From positions 7,440,001 through 7,504,000 of the forward strand of contig OZ059895.1 in the NCBI GenBank assembly GCA_964057225.1: DNA of 64,000 bases, written 5' to 3'. This DNA comes from Auanema rhodensis (taxonomy: Eukaryota; Nematoda; Chromadorea; Rhabditida; Rhabditidae). Positions within the stretch are counted from its first letter, which is position 1, and each line of letters starts with the position of its first letter. The notes under the pieces are model-generated. The model was not told where the DNA came from, ran no database searches, and saw only the letters and a list, made by a program, of their open reading frames with translations. Of this stretch, positions 51,640 through 64,000 are shown in pieces. A program made the position numbers and the translations under genes.

Positions 51640-53389
51640 ATGGCTAGCCCCCGAACTAGACGCGTTCTTAAGGGATTGAGACCTGTAGATGAGAATAACG
51701 TATTTATAAAACATAAAATTTTATTTAAAAGCTTTAATTTTCAGTTCTGTTTTGAATGCGGTGCGAATAATCCACAATGGGTCTCCGTTTCATATGGAAT
51801 CTGGATTTGTTTAGAATGTTCGGGGCTTCATCGAGGACTTGGAGTTCATTTAAGGTAATTGATGTATGCTAAATTTGATCAATTAACATGTTGTTGGTTA
51901 AGTTTTGTACGATCAGTGACTATGGATAAATGGAAAGATATTGAACTAGAAAAAATGAAGGCTGGCGGAAATGCTAAGTAATGCTTTTTTCTATACTGTA
52001 TTTAACTATTTGTTTGTTTAGATTCCGTGACTTTTTGGAAGCTCAATCTGATTATAATCCAAATTGGTCACTCCAAGACAAATATAATTCCAGAGCTGCA
52101 GCTCTTTTTAGAGACAAGGTTGATTAACATAATTTATGTAAGTTATTGAATTTTTTCTTAGGTTTCAACTGAAGCTGAAGGAAAGACCTGGTCAATATCG
52201 ACTTCCTCAGCGCGCAATTATACTCCAAGTGTTGTTGGTGGAAGTAGTAGTTCACAAAGCAAACCTAAACAGGTAAAGAATCCTAGATATACTTCCAATG
52301 TTCAAGATTCTAGACTCAAAACAGTAGTTTATCTTCCTATTATGGAGGAAATTCTGGTTCATACGGTGAGGGAGGTTACAATGGTTCAGGGGGAAACTAC
52401 AGGTAATTGTTTTACTTTTTCAATTAAGAATTTTATTGTATTGGTATGTTTAGTGATAATAGATACCAAGGTTTTGGAAATACTAAGGACCAGCCACAAT
52501 TTAATCAATCTGATGATTTATTATCTGGAGCCATGAGCTCGCTTTCAATGGTATTATTTGATACGTAAATTTTTCTAATTCAAATTTTAGGGATGGAATA
52601 TGCTTTCAAAGGGAGCTTCACAAGCAGCTGCAATAGCTAAAGATGTTAGTTTTCAAGCCTCACAAAAAGCCACTGAAATAACCGGGAGCATGGTATATTT
52701 TATTTAAAAAACTCAGTGTACTATTATTATATTTCAGTCTCAAAATGGTAGTTTACTTTCCGGTGTAGCCTCAAAAGCAACCGAGATTGGAACTAAATCG
52801 TGGGGTGGATTATCTGATTTCGTTAAATCACCTTCGCTGCAAGGTATTGGAAATATTCTTATTAAAGGGTAAGTGGAGCATATCGTTTTTTTGTATTTTT
52901 AATTATTCTCAGGGGATATGAAGATATGAATAGTCCAACTACTGGCCAATCTGATGGATTTGGATCAAAATCCGGAACTAATTTCAGTGAAGATTGGGGC
53001 AGTTTCTCCACTAAGGAAAGTACAACAACTGAACGAAATTCCAGCGAAGGTTTTTTTTTTAAATTATATTCGCACGTATATATTTGCATTCAGAACCAAA
53101 GGCAAATGTTGCTCCTAAGAAGAAAAAGCAGCCAAAATCTGAAACTGCCCCTGCTCCAACACCGCAATCTTTGATTGATCTCAATTCTCCTGAAGGTAAC
53201 AAAGACTGGTACACTCATTCTTATTCTTTTGTTGAAATAGATTCATCAACAATCGCTCAATTCGAAGCTTCTGTAAGCAAATCTAGGGCTGCTGCAGGAA
53301 AGACCAAGGCAGATGTTAAGACAGAGGCCAAAAAAGCAGCACCAAAGAAGGATTGGGATGATGATGCTTGGGACATATTAAACCAATGA
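51640..53389 (+). CDS. ARF GTPase-activating protein 1 (ArfGAP1)
   Basis: Stimulates GTP hydrolysis on Arf1 and so drives COPI coat turnover at the Golgi. Starts [15 protein letters not shown] at 51640, an N-terminus almost universal in ArfGAP1. The zinc finger is [11 protein letters not shown]...CLEC (about 51748-51820) with the arginine finger in HRGLGVHLR. It continues with [26 protein letters not shown] and [13 protein letters not shown]. Later exons have Ser/Gly-rich and amphipathic (ALPS-like) segments ([19 protein letters not shown]), and the gene ends in a Lys/Ala-rich acidic tail [10 protein letters not shown]. About nine exons with short introns. The ATG directly follows TTTTAG, which fits a spliced-leader acceptor. 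Confidence 0.95.
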
Positions 53390-53771
53390 TAAGCTTTTGG
53401 GTAATGTCTTCATTTTCTCTATAACCATAATGGTGTCTGTGCCTTTTTCATCGACCCCCTCCCCGCTATTTCCATCTTTCCTCTTGTCGATATGAGTCTA
53501 ATTTATAATTTATATATAAAAACCTATCAAAAACTTTTACAGATTTTTACTAATTTATTACGTAAGTCATTTGGGATCTATCAATTAGATTGTGGTGTAT
53601 ATATAGTATAATGAAATAATCCATAAGTAACATCTTTCCATTCCTTTCATTACTAGAAAAATTAAGTAGACTCGTGCTACTGTTCCATAGTCGCATCATT
53701 CTTTGCCGCTGCTTGTTCAGCATATTATTTATAGATTCCTTTCTCAAATTCCATCAAATATAATAAATTTT

Positions 53772-55963
53772 TCATTCTTCATCTTCTTTCTCTTTGTGTC
53801 GATTCACCATAGATGTTACATCAGTCTCAATGTTGCGTAGAGGCTTACGAAGGCGCGCAGCAAGCTAAGATTTCAAGGTTTTTGAAAGACAGGCAGAAAT
53901 ACGTACCTCGATCTGATTTGTTAGGGCAACTTCATACGGAGTTCTTACAAAGGAAGTCACGGAACCCAAAAAGCGCGATCCTAGTCTGCCAACTCTACCA
54001 ATTCTAAAAAGAGAATTAAATAAGGAAGGTCAAATACCACAAAGTTGCCTATGAACAAAATCTACATTGTGTCTAGCCATATCGTAGTTTATCACATGAC
54101 GTAACCGTGGCAAATCTAACCCTCTTAAAAACAGAATTCTTTAGGATCAGTAAAAAAACAACCTCGAAGCAGCATCAGTAGCTACCAATACTCGATAATC
54201 CTCTATCATTGATTCATTGAGTTCTCCAGTCCAAAGTAGAGATTTCACTTTTGCGGTCTCTAAGCTTTCGTGAACAAATTTCGCCGTTTTTTTATCCTAA
54301 AACAATTTTCCAAGAAACAGATTTATATATAGCAAGACCTTGCAGAACACGAGCGATTGGTTATGTTCTCCCCGTTTAAGATCACTTTCTAGAATATTCG
54401 ATAGACGATTCAATTTATCTTTTTCTCTCGTTCTACAAATTAATGAACTTATTTATAACTTAAAGAATATCTTACCTAATAAAGGTCATCTCAATGTTCT
54501 TTAAAATACTGTGCAGATTCTTGCTTTTGATATAACTCAAATAAGGGCGATCAACTACTCCTTCTGCTATACATTCAAGTTCTTCTGGACAAGATGCCGA
54601 GCAGAAAATAATTCTAGCTCCTTAAAATAACACCATTTAACGATTTAATTTTTTTTCCAAATTTACCTTCATGTTTCGGTAGAGTAATGTTTGTTTCAGA
54701 ATGTGCTATAGGTACCATTGCGAAAATGTTGGTTAAAACATCAGTAAAACCTTCGTCGAGAAGCATGTCAGCTTCATCAAATACCATCTTGAATAATTCA
54801 ATATTTTATAAAAAAATAAAAATCTCACCTGTTTCACATTAGAAGGGTTTTCTAAGGCACTCAAAGCCTCTTGTACTAAGCCAGGTGTTCCAATCAAAAT
54901 ATCCCAGTCCTGAAAAAAAAGAGTAACGTTTATGATTGAGGTATTTAAAAACCTCATTAGTCTGTTGTCCCTTTTCACACATGGCGACCCGGACGCCAGT
55001 TCCAAGAGAAATTGTTTGGAATACGGAATGAATCTGCTGTTTCAAAGCGGCAGTAGCTGTGATTACAATAGCTAGAAGGAGATTTATATTTGTTAATGTT
55101 ATTAGAACTTATACCTTTTTCTTCTTTCTTTGACTTTCGGTTTCGAAGTGCCCAACTTATTAAAGGAGCTGCGAAAGCAACAGTTTTTCCGGAACCAGTC
55201 TCTGACGCTATGAATAAATGATTCGTTGATAAAAAGCTATGTAAGCATTGTACCTTAAATAAGTGAATTTTGAAATTATAAAACAATAAACACAAACTTG
55301 AACACCAAGCGGTTCATATAATTCCATACGTATTAGCGAATTCATTACTTCTTGAGATAACTTATCTGGTATAAAATCATTCCATGATGATAAACTTTGA
55401 GATAAAGAAGGTACATTCTAAAATAATATCTCAAAATATTAGAGTATGTTTCATGTCAATGAACACCTTGCATTGTCGCTTAATCTTAAACCAGTAATTA
55501 CTGTATTTGTTTTTTGCCCAAAATTGGCTGCACAGTTCCACCTTGGAACCACGAGGAATTGAAAAATCAACAGTTTGATTAAACTTTTGATTTGAACACT
55601 CTGAAATAAATTATAACTTATCAAACAAAGCTATCGTGATCGTACCAATAAGTAGAGGAGTTTTTGTAATAAGAGGATCGTACTCTTGTTCCTTAATAAT
55701 ACGTGCAATCTTTTTTTTGGAAAGCCCGCTCAACGGCACCGAAATAACTTTGGTTTGCTTCGGTTTCCTATTAATTTCGTCCATTTTTGACAAAGCTTTC
55801 GGATTAACCATTTTTTCCAAGGGGAAACTGCCATCGGATAAGTTACCAAACTATTTTTAAAAACTACAAATAAAACTCAAAATGAATAGGGAATACATAC
55901 CTCATTAGACGTTATTCGTTTACAATAACTTCGGGCAAGTATATTGAAACACCTTGATCTCAT
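53772..55963 (-). CDS. Mitochondrial DEAD-box RNA helicase, DDX28-like
   Basis: ATG 55963 opens an exon (MRSRCFNILARSYCKRITSNE) rich in Arg and free of acids until its end, as in a mitochondrial presequence. Helicase motifs in order: motif I SETGSGKT (about 55200), DWDILIGTPG (about 54890), motif II DEAD (about 54770), motif III SAS (about 54595), TDAASRGLD (about 54160) and motif VI HRIGRVGR (about 53990-54070). Motif VI reads correctly only if the intron before it uses a GC donor (AG|GCAACT at about 54048). The tail is short, charged and ends at 53772. Presequence plus family features suggest DDX28, which assists mitochondrial large-subunit assembly. The DEAD-box assignment is certain; the DDX28 subfamily is likely. 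Confidence 0.85.
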
Positions 55964-56238
55964 ATTCAAACTATTCAATTTCAAAAAATCAAAATATTAA
56001 ATGAGCCTGAATATAAAAAGTAATATATTCAATTCTGTTGGTTCTCATTAGAGCGCGATGTGCGCCTCTTTGTTACAAGAGTGTATGATACAGTATATGA
56101 GATCTATTAAACACTTTGTTAGCAATGATTTGAACTTTTAAACACTTGATAAAATATTTTATTATATATTTCTCTTATGCATTTTATATATATTTATGCA
56201 TAAATTATTATTTATAAATTTATTTCCATATTGTATAT

Positions 56239-56667
56239 TCAGGAAAAAGTCGAAGTGGGCATCACGGTTGAACTTAGATCTGCAGCCCCCACTGTTGACA
56301 GTGGTGATTCCTGGTCAATAGTAAATAGAACTCTGTTTTTAGCTGAATTGGCTAATTTAACACATTGTGAAATTACACCCATTTCTTGAGCATTTGCTGG
56401 AATTTTACATTCTTCCGTTGTTTCTCTGAAACATTATCATAAGTTTCTATTTTTATGGAAAGTTGCAACTTACGGGCACCCAAATATATGATCGAGTATT
56501 CCCCGCAGTTTGAAAAGCTCAAAACATTGAAGTATCTCTTCCGTTGCATATATCTAAACGTTTCTTTTTTCATTTTCTTAATATTTTAATTTATAATTTA
56601 CAGGTTCTCCTAAAACTGATTGATTTAAAACACAGAGCAATACAATCACTCCAAAGAAAATCTTCAT
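56239..56667 (-). CDS. Small secreted protein, unknown family
   Basis: Three exons: 56602-56667 with a signal peptide (MKIFFGVIVLLCVLNQSVLG), about 56474-56553, and 56239-56427, with introns of about 48 nt and consistent phases. The mature part has four cysteines (ILQCFELF; IFGCP; EECKIP; ISQCVKLA), which could form two disulfides, and a Ser/Thr-rich tail. No family recognised; saposin-like or nematode-specific effector-type proteins are loose possibilities. It lies upstream of the helicase gene on the same strand. Confidence 0.65.
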
Positions 56668-59600
56668 AATGCCAATTGACTGAAAACACTTAGAATACAA
56701 GGATTTATAAGATAAAGATAAAGAAAAAAGGAAGAAATGAACTCAAAAAAACATTATTTTGCAACAGTTCAGTCAAAATTTGTTTATTGAATCATGAAGA
56801 AAGTCGAGGAAAATATATATGGAGTACTTACTCATCTGTTTCTTTATGTTTTATCTTAGTCAAGAGAGCTGACGTGACTAAACCAGTAGTCACAGGAAAA
56901 AAACTTATTCTTCAATTCAACAAAGCTGAAATGTTATAAAAGCCTCGGTAAATGAATCAACTTTTTTCTTTTTTTTTTAAGTATTCCTTTATTTTTTTTA
57001 TAGTAGGTCTCTTTTTGGAACTGATGATAACTACGAGAAACATCAAAGATTTAAATATTTTTCTCTAAAAAAATGAAAAAAATTTAATTATGCTTTAGAC
57101 GATAAGATTTATATAATAGTTGAAATGAACTGAAAAAAAATAGAAAGAAATATACAAAACTATAAAACATATTTTCAAATGTTATGAAAAATGGCAGCTT
57201 ATATAGGATCCAGCTTTGTAAAGAATATTTTAAGTGTGAGAATTTTAGCCTTTATTAATAGTCAACATCAAAAAAAAACAACACAATTATAATGAAATTG
57301 TTTTTATAATTTTATAATATTATTATAGAAAGCTTTTAATAATTTCAAATGATCTTTGAAATATTATTACAAATTTCATTTAATAATTAGAAAAGTGAAA
57401 GATCGGTTGTTGTTTTATTTATATAATAAATACATATATTTTTAAATTATTTTATAAATAATTATTGATTTCAACGAATCATACATATTGAAAATTCGGT
57501 TATAGGGTGTTTTAGAAACTTTCATTAACTAAACATGTCAGTTATTGCTAGTTTGTTATTGCTTTTATAAGTTTCAGACCCTTTATTACAAGATAATTGA
57601 AGGATGTTTTCTGTTCAATTCTAATTATAAAGAAAGTTCCTAATTATACATACTTAACAGTATATTCACCTCTTCTTATTAGAATAATTTAGTAAACGTT
57701 TTCGATATTTAATTAAACTATAAATAGTAATAGAAATACAGTTTCGTACATACTATAAGCTATATTCTTTTTTATATAATAGAAGAATATATAAGTATAT
57801 AATCATACTGTTAAAATAGAAATTGTTTCTGGAAACATTCATCAACTTCTCCTTCATTTTGTGAATTCTTTCGGAAATAGGCAACTTCTTCTATATAGCT
57901 TAATTACTACTTTCAATTTTACTTTGTCGCTTTCATTTCACCAACTTGATGCTAAATTTCATTTCATGCTTGTTTCATAAAATTTCTACCTCTTTTCACC
58001 TTTTCTCTATCCTTAATTTCACTGTCTTCATTTCACCTTCAAGCTATTCCCTCTTCTTCCTCCTTTTTCTTTAATTCTCCTCATCTCTGTCATCTCTGTA
58101 CATCTAGCCATTTGAAAGAACTAGTTAGCATAGAGCTACCTATGAAGATTGTCGTCGTCGTCTTTTAACTCATCCACGTCCGTCATGTGTTCATTGAGTC
58201 CTTTTCTCCTTATTTCATCTCGTTCACCAGAATTCAAGATATTACTGACTTAAAGCTACTCTGACAGTCTTTTTTTCTCTCACAAAGCAATTTATCTTGT
58301 CCATAGTTAAACATCGGGATGAGTTAAAAGATTTCTTTTCTTTAAATTATATTTATACATATTGTCATTGACACATCTAGTTATTATGTTCATGTTATTT
58401 CTGGAACGTCAACCATCTAATATGTTCATTCAGAATAGTTAATACAGTCATATACATGTATGTTTTTATTTTATTTTTTCCCGTTTTGATTCCATTTTCA
58501 ACATATTTTTGCTTGGTTGTTAATAGTTTTTTTTAAATTTCTTGGAAAATGTTCAACTTTGGTAGCCATCATCATTCATTAAATCAACATTGATTTAATA
58601 TTCATCTAAAGTAAATTTTTAACAAATTTCTGTATATAGAATAAAAATTTTATTTATAAATAAAAATATAAATATAAATATTGTATATACTATAGTATCT
58701 TTTCTTTTCATAAAAGATATTATAGCTAAAACTTCTAAAGATGTATGCTAAGCCTTATTCTTGTCACTCACATGGTGACAACTGTAATTAGTGTCGGTGG
58801 AACATGTCAGCTACTTTTATAGAAGAAAAAGAAAAAAAGAAGAACATCATAGATAGATTTCTTATTTTTCTTAATACTATATAGACAATCATGTTAACCA
58901 TATATAGTGCCATTGGAAATAATAATTACATATATACGATGTAAGAATTTCGGTTTCGATAATAATATTACTGTCAAGATAGTCTCACATTAGCTTCTCG
59001 ATGGGCTTCATTATCCTCATCATAAACAATCATTGAACTCTTTTCTTACCTTTTTTTTGTCTCACTTCTCTTTCTGTTCATCATCATCATCATCTTCTTT
59101 TTTTCTTCATATTCTGTAAGACTAGTTATAACTCTATGACTGTCTAATTCTTTAAGCTCTCTATGAAGTGCATACTATTTTTCTGAAAGAATGTCGTCTT
59201 CGGTATTAACCTGTCGACACCCGGTGTACAGTAACCGGACGGCCGATCCATGTCTATTCCTATAGTCTTCGTTCATTATCTCGTACTCTTTTACTGTTCT
59301 TTAGTTCTATCTAACTGTCTATTTCTCTTTTGTGACGCCTGTTCTCTCTCTATCTCTTTTACTTCCAACCTGAGAGGTGGAGAAAAGGTTGAAAGGAAGG
59401 CATACTAAATAACGAAAAGATGATGTGCGAATCATAGCATCCAGGCAGTTAGACAGAATGCTAGGTGAAGGTATCGTCGTCCTCAGGCCATATGGCTATT
59501 AGCCCCTTCTTTTTACAGCGTCAGATACCTCCATGAAGAACATGTAGAAGACGACGTTGATGACAGAAGAAAGTCAAATAAGCGTCGCCGCCTACATCGT

Positions 59601-59843
59601 TAGCATCCTTGTCAAATGTTATGACATTGCTTTCTGTAGTTATTCCCTCAACCTTAACAAGCTTTTTCCACCGTATAGAATCTGAATCTTTTTCTCATGG
59701 TCAAACTATCATTTCCATCAATTTCTTGTATTTGTGTGCCGAAAGCATTATATGATATATCATTAAATGATTGCAAACGCTTCAGTTTATTATTAATTAT
59801 TATATATTATATGATATATATTATATATTTTATAAATTTTCAG
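56668..59843. other. Large intergenic region
   Basis: About 3.2 kb, AT-rich, without coding signal on either strand. A CT-rich zone (about 57840-58260) and (TCA/CTT)-rich tracts (about 59060-59120) are the only structure seen. It presumably includes the control region of the ZP-domain gene. Confidence 0.5.
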
Positions 59844-62442
59844 ATGTATGTAAAAACATGGATATTCACTTTAGTTTTGATTGATATATGTACATGTTTG
59901 CCATCCATAGTTCATACAGCTATCTCATGTGATAAGGTATGTTACTTTATTTTATTTTTTCTTTAATATTATATAAATAAATAATATTTCGATTTAACTA
60001 TTATACTTATGGTTCTTGTTATTCAATTCATGTATTAGGTTTGAAACGTTTTAAATCACTTAACCTTGTATTATCTTTGGAAAACTTTGAACATAATCTC
60101 TTTGAGACCTTCAATATTCTCGTTTATTCTTCCTTCAATAACTTTTCCTATGGATGCCATTGAAATTTGATCCTATTCTATCATTTTATATAACCAGTCT
60201 GATTAATCATTATTGAATTTCTTTGCCACTCCTAATCCGCTCTACCCTCTCTGCTATCCAACTTTATGTATTTTTTTTAATTCTCGAGGTAGCCTTGTCT
60301 AACTTGACCTTGGTGGTCATATTTTAACTTCCGATCCTCATTCACCTCGAACACACGATACTTTTCGAACAAAAAATATTTAAAAATACTCAGACAACAC
60401 AGTATCAACACAGAAATTGGCATTTTTTTAAACTTTTGTCTTGTTTAACTTAGCTAGATGTGTAATTAAAACGAAAAAAATTTGAAAGACAAAGACTCGA
60501 GCCGCATGGCTTTCACGATAGGGTCACTGGCCGGAATCTAATTTATAGTCGACATATATGCATATTATTTCTTTTTGCCAAAAAAATCATTCAACTTGGC
60601 CTATTTTTTCTTTTCTTATTCATAAACACAAAAAAGTATCCGGCAAGATGTTATAATCCGGTCACCGTTATAATACCATGTCAACCTAATACATTAATAT
60701 CTGCCATTAACATATAATAAATATAAAAAATATAGAAAATAACTATTTTAATATAATTCTAGTTAATGATTTTATTTTTTTATTTTTGCAGACTGATTTT
60801 TTATTAAAAATTCAATTCAATGAAACATTTTCTGGAACAATATTTACGGAAAAAGGTGAACCAAACTGTGTTTATCTTAATGCTAGCATTCAAAAAGCAA
60901 CAAGTTATGATGTTAAGGTATTATTTTAATATTTTATTATATACATATATATATATATAATAATTTTTATATAATAAGTTTATATTTAGATACCATTAAC
61001 GGGTTGTGAAACTCGTAGGAATACTGATGGTAATTTAGAAAATGAAATTATAGTTCAATCTTTGGATTCATTTAATCCTACTATTGATAAACGTTATTTG
61101 CTTACCTGTATTCCAGCTAATCCTATATTTAGGTAAATATTAAAAAATTTATTCAAATCATTTAAATTGTTTTATAGGGATTCTCAAGTAACTGTATCAT
61201 TTGGTGGTATTACTGTTGATTCATCATCTTCAACAGCTGCAACATTAATTAGTAGTCCAAAAGTTAGTAAATTAAAAGAAATATAAATATATTTTATTGA
61301 TTTTATTTATATAAATAACTTCAGATTGATTATCAAGTTGTTGTTCGTGATGGAGATGATCCAACTTCACCCCCTCTTAACAGACCTTTAGCAGTTGGAG
61401 ATCGTGTTGTGTGTTTTTGATTTTTAGTTATTTTATTATATTTAATTAATATAAAAACTATAATCGTACTTATATTGATACAAATTTTGTATTTCAGACA
61501 TATACAGTTCAGTTATCTCAAGGTGTACGTGGTCGTATTGGTCGTTGTTGGGCAAGTGATGGCAAGAGTGAGCTGGAACTCAGCTCTTCTGATGGATGTA
61601 GTGTACAAAAATCAGGACAGGTAATCATATAATAGTTGATATATCTATTACAGAACATATTATTAAAATGAAAAAAACTGATTATTCTTAGGTTTGGGGA
61701 GATTTCGATGTTTCTCGCGATGAAAGTGGCACGTTATTCATGAATCATATCAAAGCATGGGCATTTCCAACCAGGTGCTGATACCTATTTTCATTTTTAA
61801 AATGATATCATTAAAAATTTTCATTTCAAGAAGTTATATAGATATATAGATATACGCAAAGTACCCGTATATTAAGAAAAGAAAATTAAATTTGAAGTAA
61901 ATAATATTAATTTTTTGATTGAAATTGTATTTCTAATCTAATATTCAAGATACAACATAGGAGTTTAATCTTTCATTCTTTAAAGTTCAAAAATAATTTA
62001 TATGAAACATTTCAGCAATGAAGTCAATATATTCTGCAATCTTCATATATGTGTTGACTGTGAACAAAATGTTTGTAATCATGAAAGAAATCGTCGAAAT
62101 AAGGATTCATCATCAATACTTGCATCAGCTTCCCAGTTCGGTAGACGTTTATCTGATGACGTCATTGATGACGATATACTCGAAGACATCAGTCCTCCCA
62201 TCTCATTGCGAACGTCATTCCGGTTGAGACGACAGAACAATAAACAAGAGCCATCTGCCATGGAGCAGCAGCAGCAGCAGCAGCCAAGCCCGATGTCTAT
62301 ATCTGAACCTAATTCTTCCCCAATAATTCCAATGAATGACGTATCTTCTACAAATAATCATAATGAGCATATGATGTCATCTTCATCATCGTCAATATTT
62401 TACATTTCAATTACATTATTGTTATTATCACTGATTATCTAA
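59844..62442 (+). CDS. ZP-domain cuticlin-like membrane protein
   Basis: Apical extracellular matrix protein of the zona pellucida family. About nine exons. The ATG at 59844 follows TTTTCAG directly, consistent with spliced-leader addition. Signal sequence MYVKTWIFTLVLIDICTC; ZP module from CDKTDFLLKIQFNETFSG through LLTCIP, YQVVVRDGDDP, GRIGRCWASDGKSELEL and SDGCSVQ to LHICVDC. A furin-like site RNRR follows at about 62085. The tail contains a seven-residue Gln run (about 62264-62284) and ends with a hydrophobic segment (IFYISITLLLLSLII) that anchors the precursor. Nematode cuticlins (CUT/CUTL) have the same plan: ZP, cleavage site, transmembrane segment. Intron 1 is about 850 nt. Family certain, individual orthologue not. 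Confidence 0.9.
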
Positions 62443-64000
62443 GACGATATCATCCATGTTTTTGTCATTCCATGTTTTTTTTTGTGTGAATATTGTTATT
62501 TGTATAATGAACAAAACTATGAAAAGTAATAAAATGATTTATTAATATTTCTTTTTAAATAAAAAATTTTTTAAAATATATATTTCATTATATTATACTA
62601 TAGTTCTATACTATAAATATTATAAATACTATGAATATTTATGAATAACTGAAGCAGCAATATTATATCAAATAGAGATACACCTTTTCAATACTTTTCA
62701 TTGTTCTCACCTATTATCTAATTTTTTTTTTTGAAATTTGACAAATTAACTGAATTTTGAATAAAACAAAAACAATTATTTACAAATACCTATCAATATA
62801 TTTATATATTATATGTCTATATATGGATCTTTTTGAAAAAAAAAAGATTCAAATAATTGGCTTTCATTATTAAAATGAATTGAATTCTACTTAATTCTTG
62901 GAAAATGCTATCAATTTTAATTATTTTTTGTTTTTTCCTCTTACATGACTCATTTTATGGATATCCATGCATAGCTATTAGAATAACGTAAATCAGATGT
63001 TGTTCTTCTAATACTAATTAAGCAATTATGGTTACATCTGTTTCTGAAGGGTCAAATTCTACAGAATCCAAAATAAGATGAATTTCAAAAATCATTGGAA
63101 TAATCTTTGATGAATAATACTGGATAACGTATAATGACATATTATTTCTAATATAATTTTATGACTAAGTCATTCAAAATAAAGTATAAAATGCGAAAAC
63201 GTAAAGTAATTTAATCAACAAATTCAAAATAACACTGAGTTATAACATTTATATGAACAACCGTTCTTAAACTCCGAATAATTTGAAATGAAACTTAAAA
63301 TAAATTTCAAATAAGGTTTATATATAATGAATATAAATCATTTTTATATTAATATACTCATATATACTAAATATATCTGTGAATATCGAACTATAAACGT
63401 TATATGATTAATAGTAAATGAAATATTAAATAGAAAATGTATTGAATATGAAATTTAAATTATAGCTAAAATACAATTTTTAATAAATCAAGTTTATGTT
63501 ACATTTTCTCTAACTATTTCTATTTAAATGTATAGATAAATCTTACATTCATTTAAATACTCTCATGTTTCATTCATTTAACTATATATAATATAAATTT
63601 ATTTAATTACTAATCTATTCAAATGATGGGGCGTGTCTCATTCAAAGACAATGATGTTCCAACCTTTTTATTCATTTTCTGTTTCAAAAATTTCATTTTA
63701 GTAGATCATGTAAACCATTTGATCTATAGACAACTAATAACAATCTAAAAGTCTGAGGTTATAGCTTAATCAAACAAGGAAATGGCAGGTAATATTAATT
63801 TTACAATTGTCAAAAACAATTAAATTACTTCATAATCTAATTAAATTATTTTATTATTACCATTATTATTATTTGAATTTATTCTTCTTTATTATAAGAA
63901 TATTAATTATTAGTCTTAAATCTAATCAATTCTCTCATTCTATTCTTTTTCTCTTCTCTCTTTCCTTATTGAACATCCCACCTACATATGTATCTATCTA
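62443..64000. other. AT-rich 3' flank without recognised gene
   Basis: 3' UTR of the ZP gene followed by about 1.4 kb of AT-rich sequence. No exon, RNA gene or repeat family recognised up to the window end. Confidence 0.5.

Noticed and set aside
53813-54007. Plus-strand open frame after the ArfGAP gene
   Set aside because: Antisense to the last exons of the DEAD-box helicase gene, whose motif VI and C-terminus read clearly on the minus strand.

Overview
The window is AT-rich eukaryotic DNA carrying multi-exon genes with mostly 40-60 nt introns that end in TTTCAG-like acceptors. The gene set (an ERp57/PDI-3 type disulfide isomerase, CHD1, secreted C-type lectin/CUB proteins, a GSK3-like kinase, a CRAL-TRIO/GOLD protein, ArfGAP1, a ZP-domain cuticlin-like protein) points to a rhabditid nematode. 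The species cannot be named from the sequence. No rRNA, tRNA or CRISPR array was recognised.

Layout. 1-912: 3' end of a pdi-3-like gene. 1795-7659: complete chd-1-like remodeller. 8417-10752 and 32785-34991: two tandem-oriented C-type lectin/CUB genes (copies A and B) that share long blocks of near-identical sequence, introns included, separated by divergent blocks. The roughly 21.6 kb between them is a nest of transposons: a Merlin/IS1595-like relic, a Tc1-like element with recognisable terminal repeats, a mariner relic, and inside that mariner a complete 15.7 kb Polinton/Maverick (13813-29549), followed by a maT-type relic. A decayed third CUB fragment lies at about 35.3-35.7 kb.

The Polinton is the main object of interest. 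It has about 1 kb terminal inverted repeats starting 5'-AGTAGAGAG, a perfect 6-bp target-site duplication GGTAAG, two kinds of tandem repeat inside each terminal repeat, and an apparently intact gene set: protein-primed DNA polymerase B (spliced), major capsid protein, a small basic capsid-associated protein, adenain-type cysteine protease, minor capsid/penton protein, packaging ATPase, chromodomain integrase, and several accessory proteins including a two-finger C2H2 protein and a spliced cysteine-rich gene of unknown function in the right arm. Together these would cover replication, capsid assembly and maturation, genome packaging and integration. I see no envelope or fusogen gene.

37-64 kb is ordinary host sequence: a GSK3-like kinase (+), an unrecognised disordered protein (-), a CRAL-TRIO/GOLD protein with two long introns (-), ArfGAP1 (+), a mitochondrial DEAD-box helicase resembling DDX28 (-), a small secreted cysteine-containing protein (-) and a ZP-domain protein (+), with AT-rich intergenic DNA and a few microsatellites between them. 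Exon boundaries were read by eye from GT/AG signals and reading-frame continuity, so gene spans are more reliable than individual exons.
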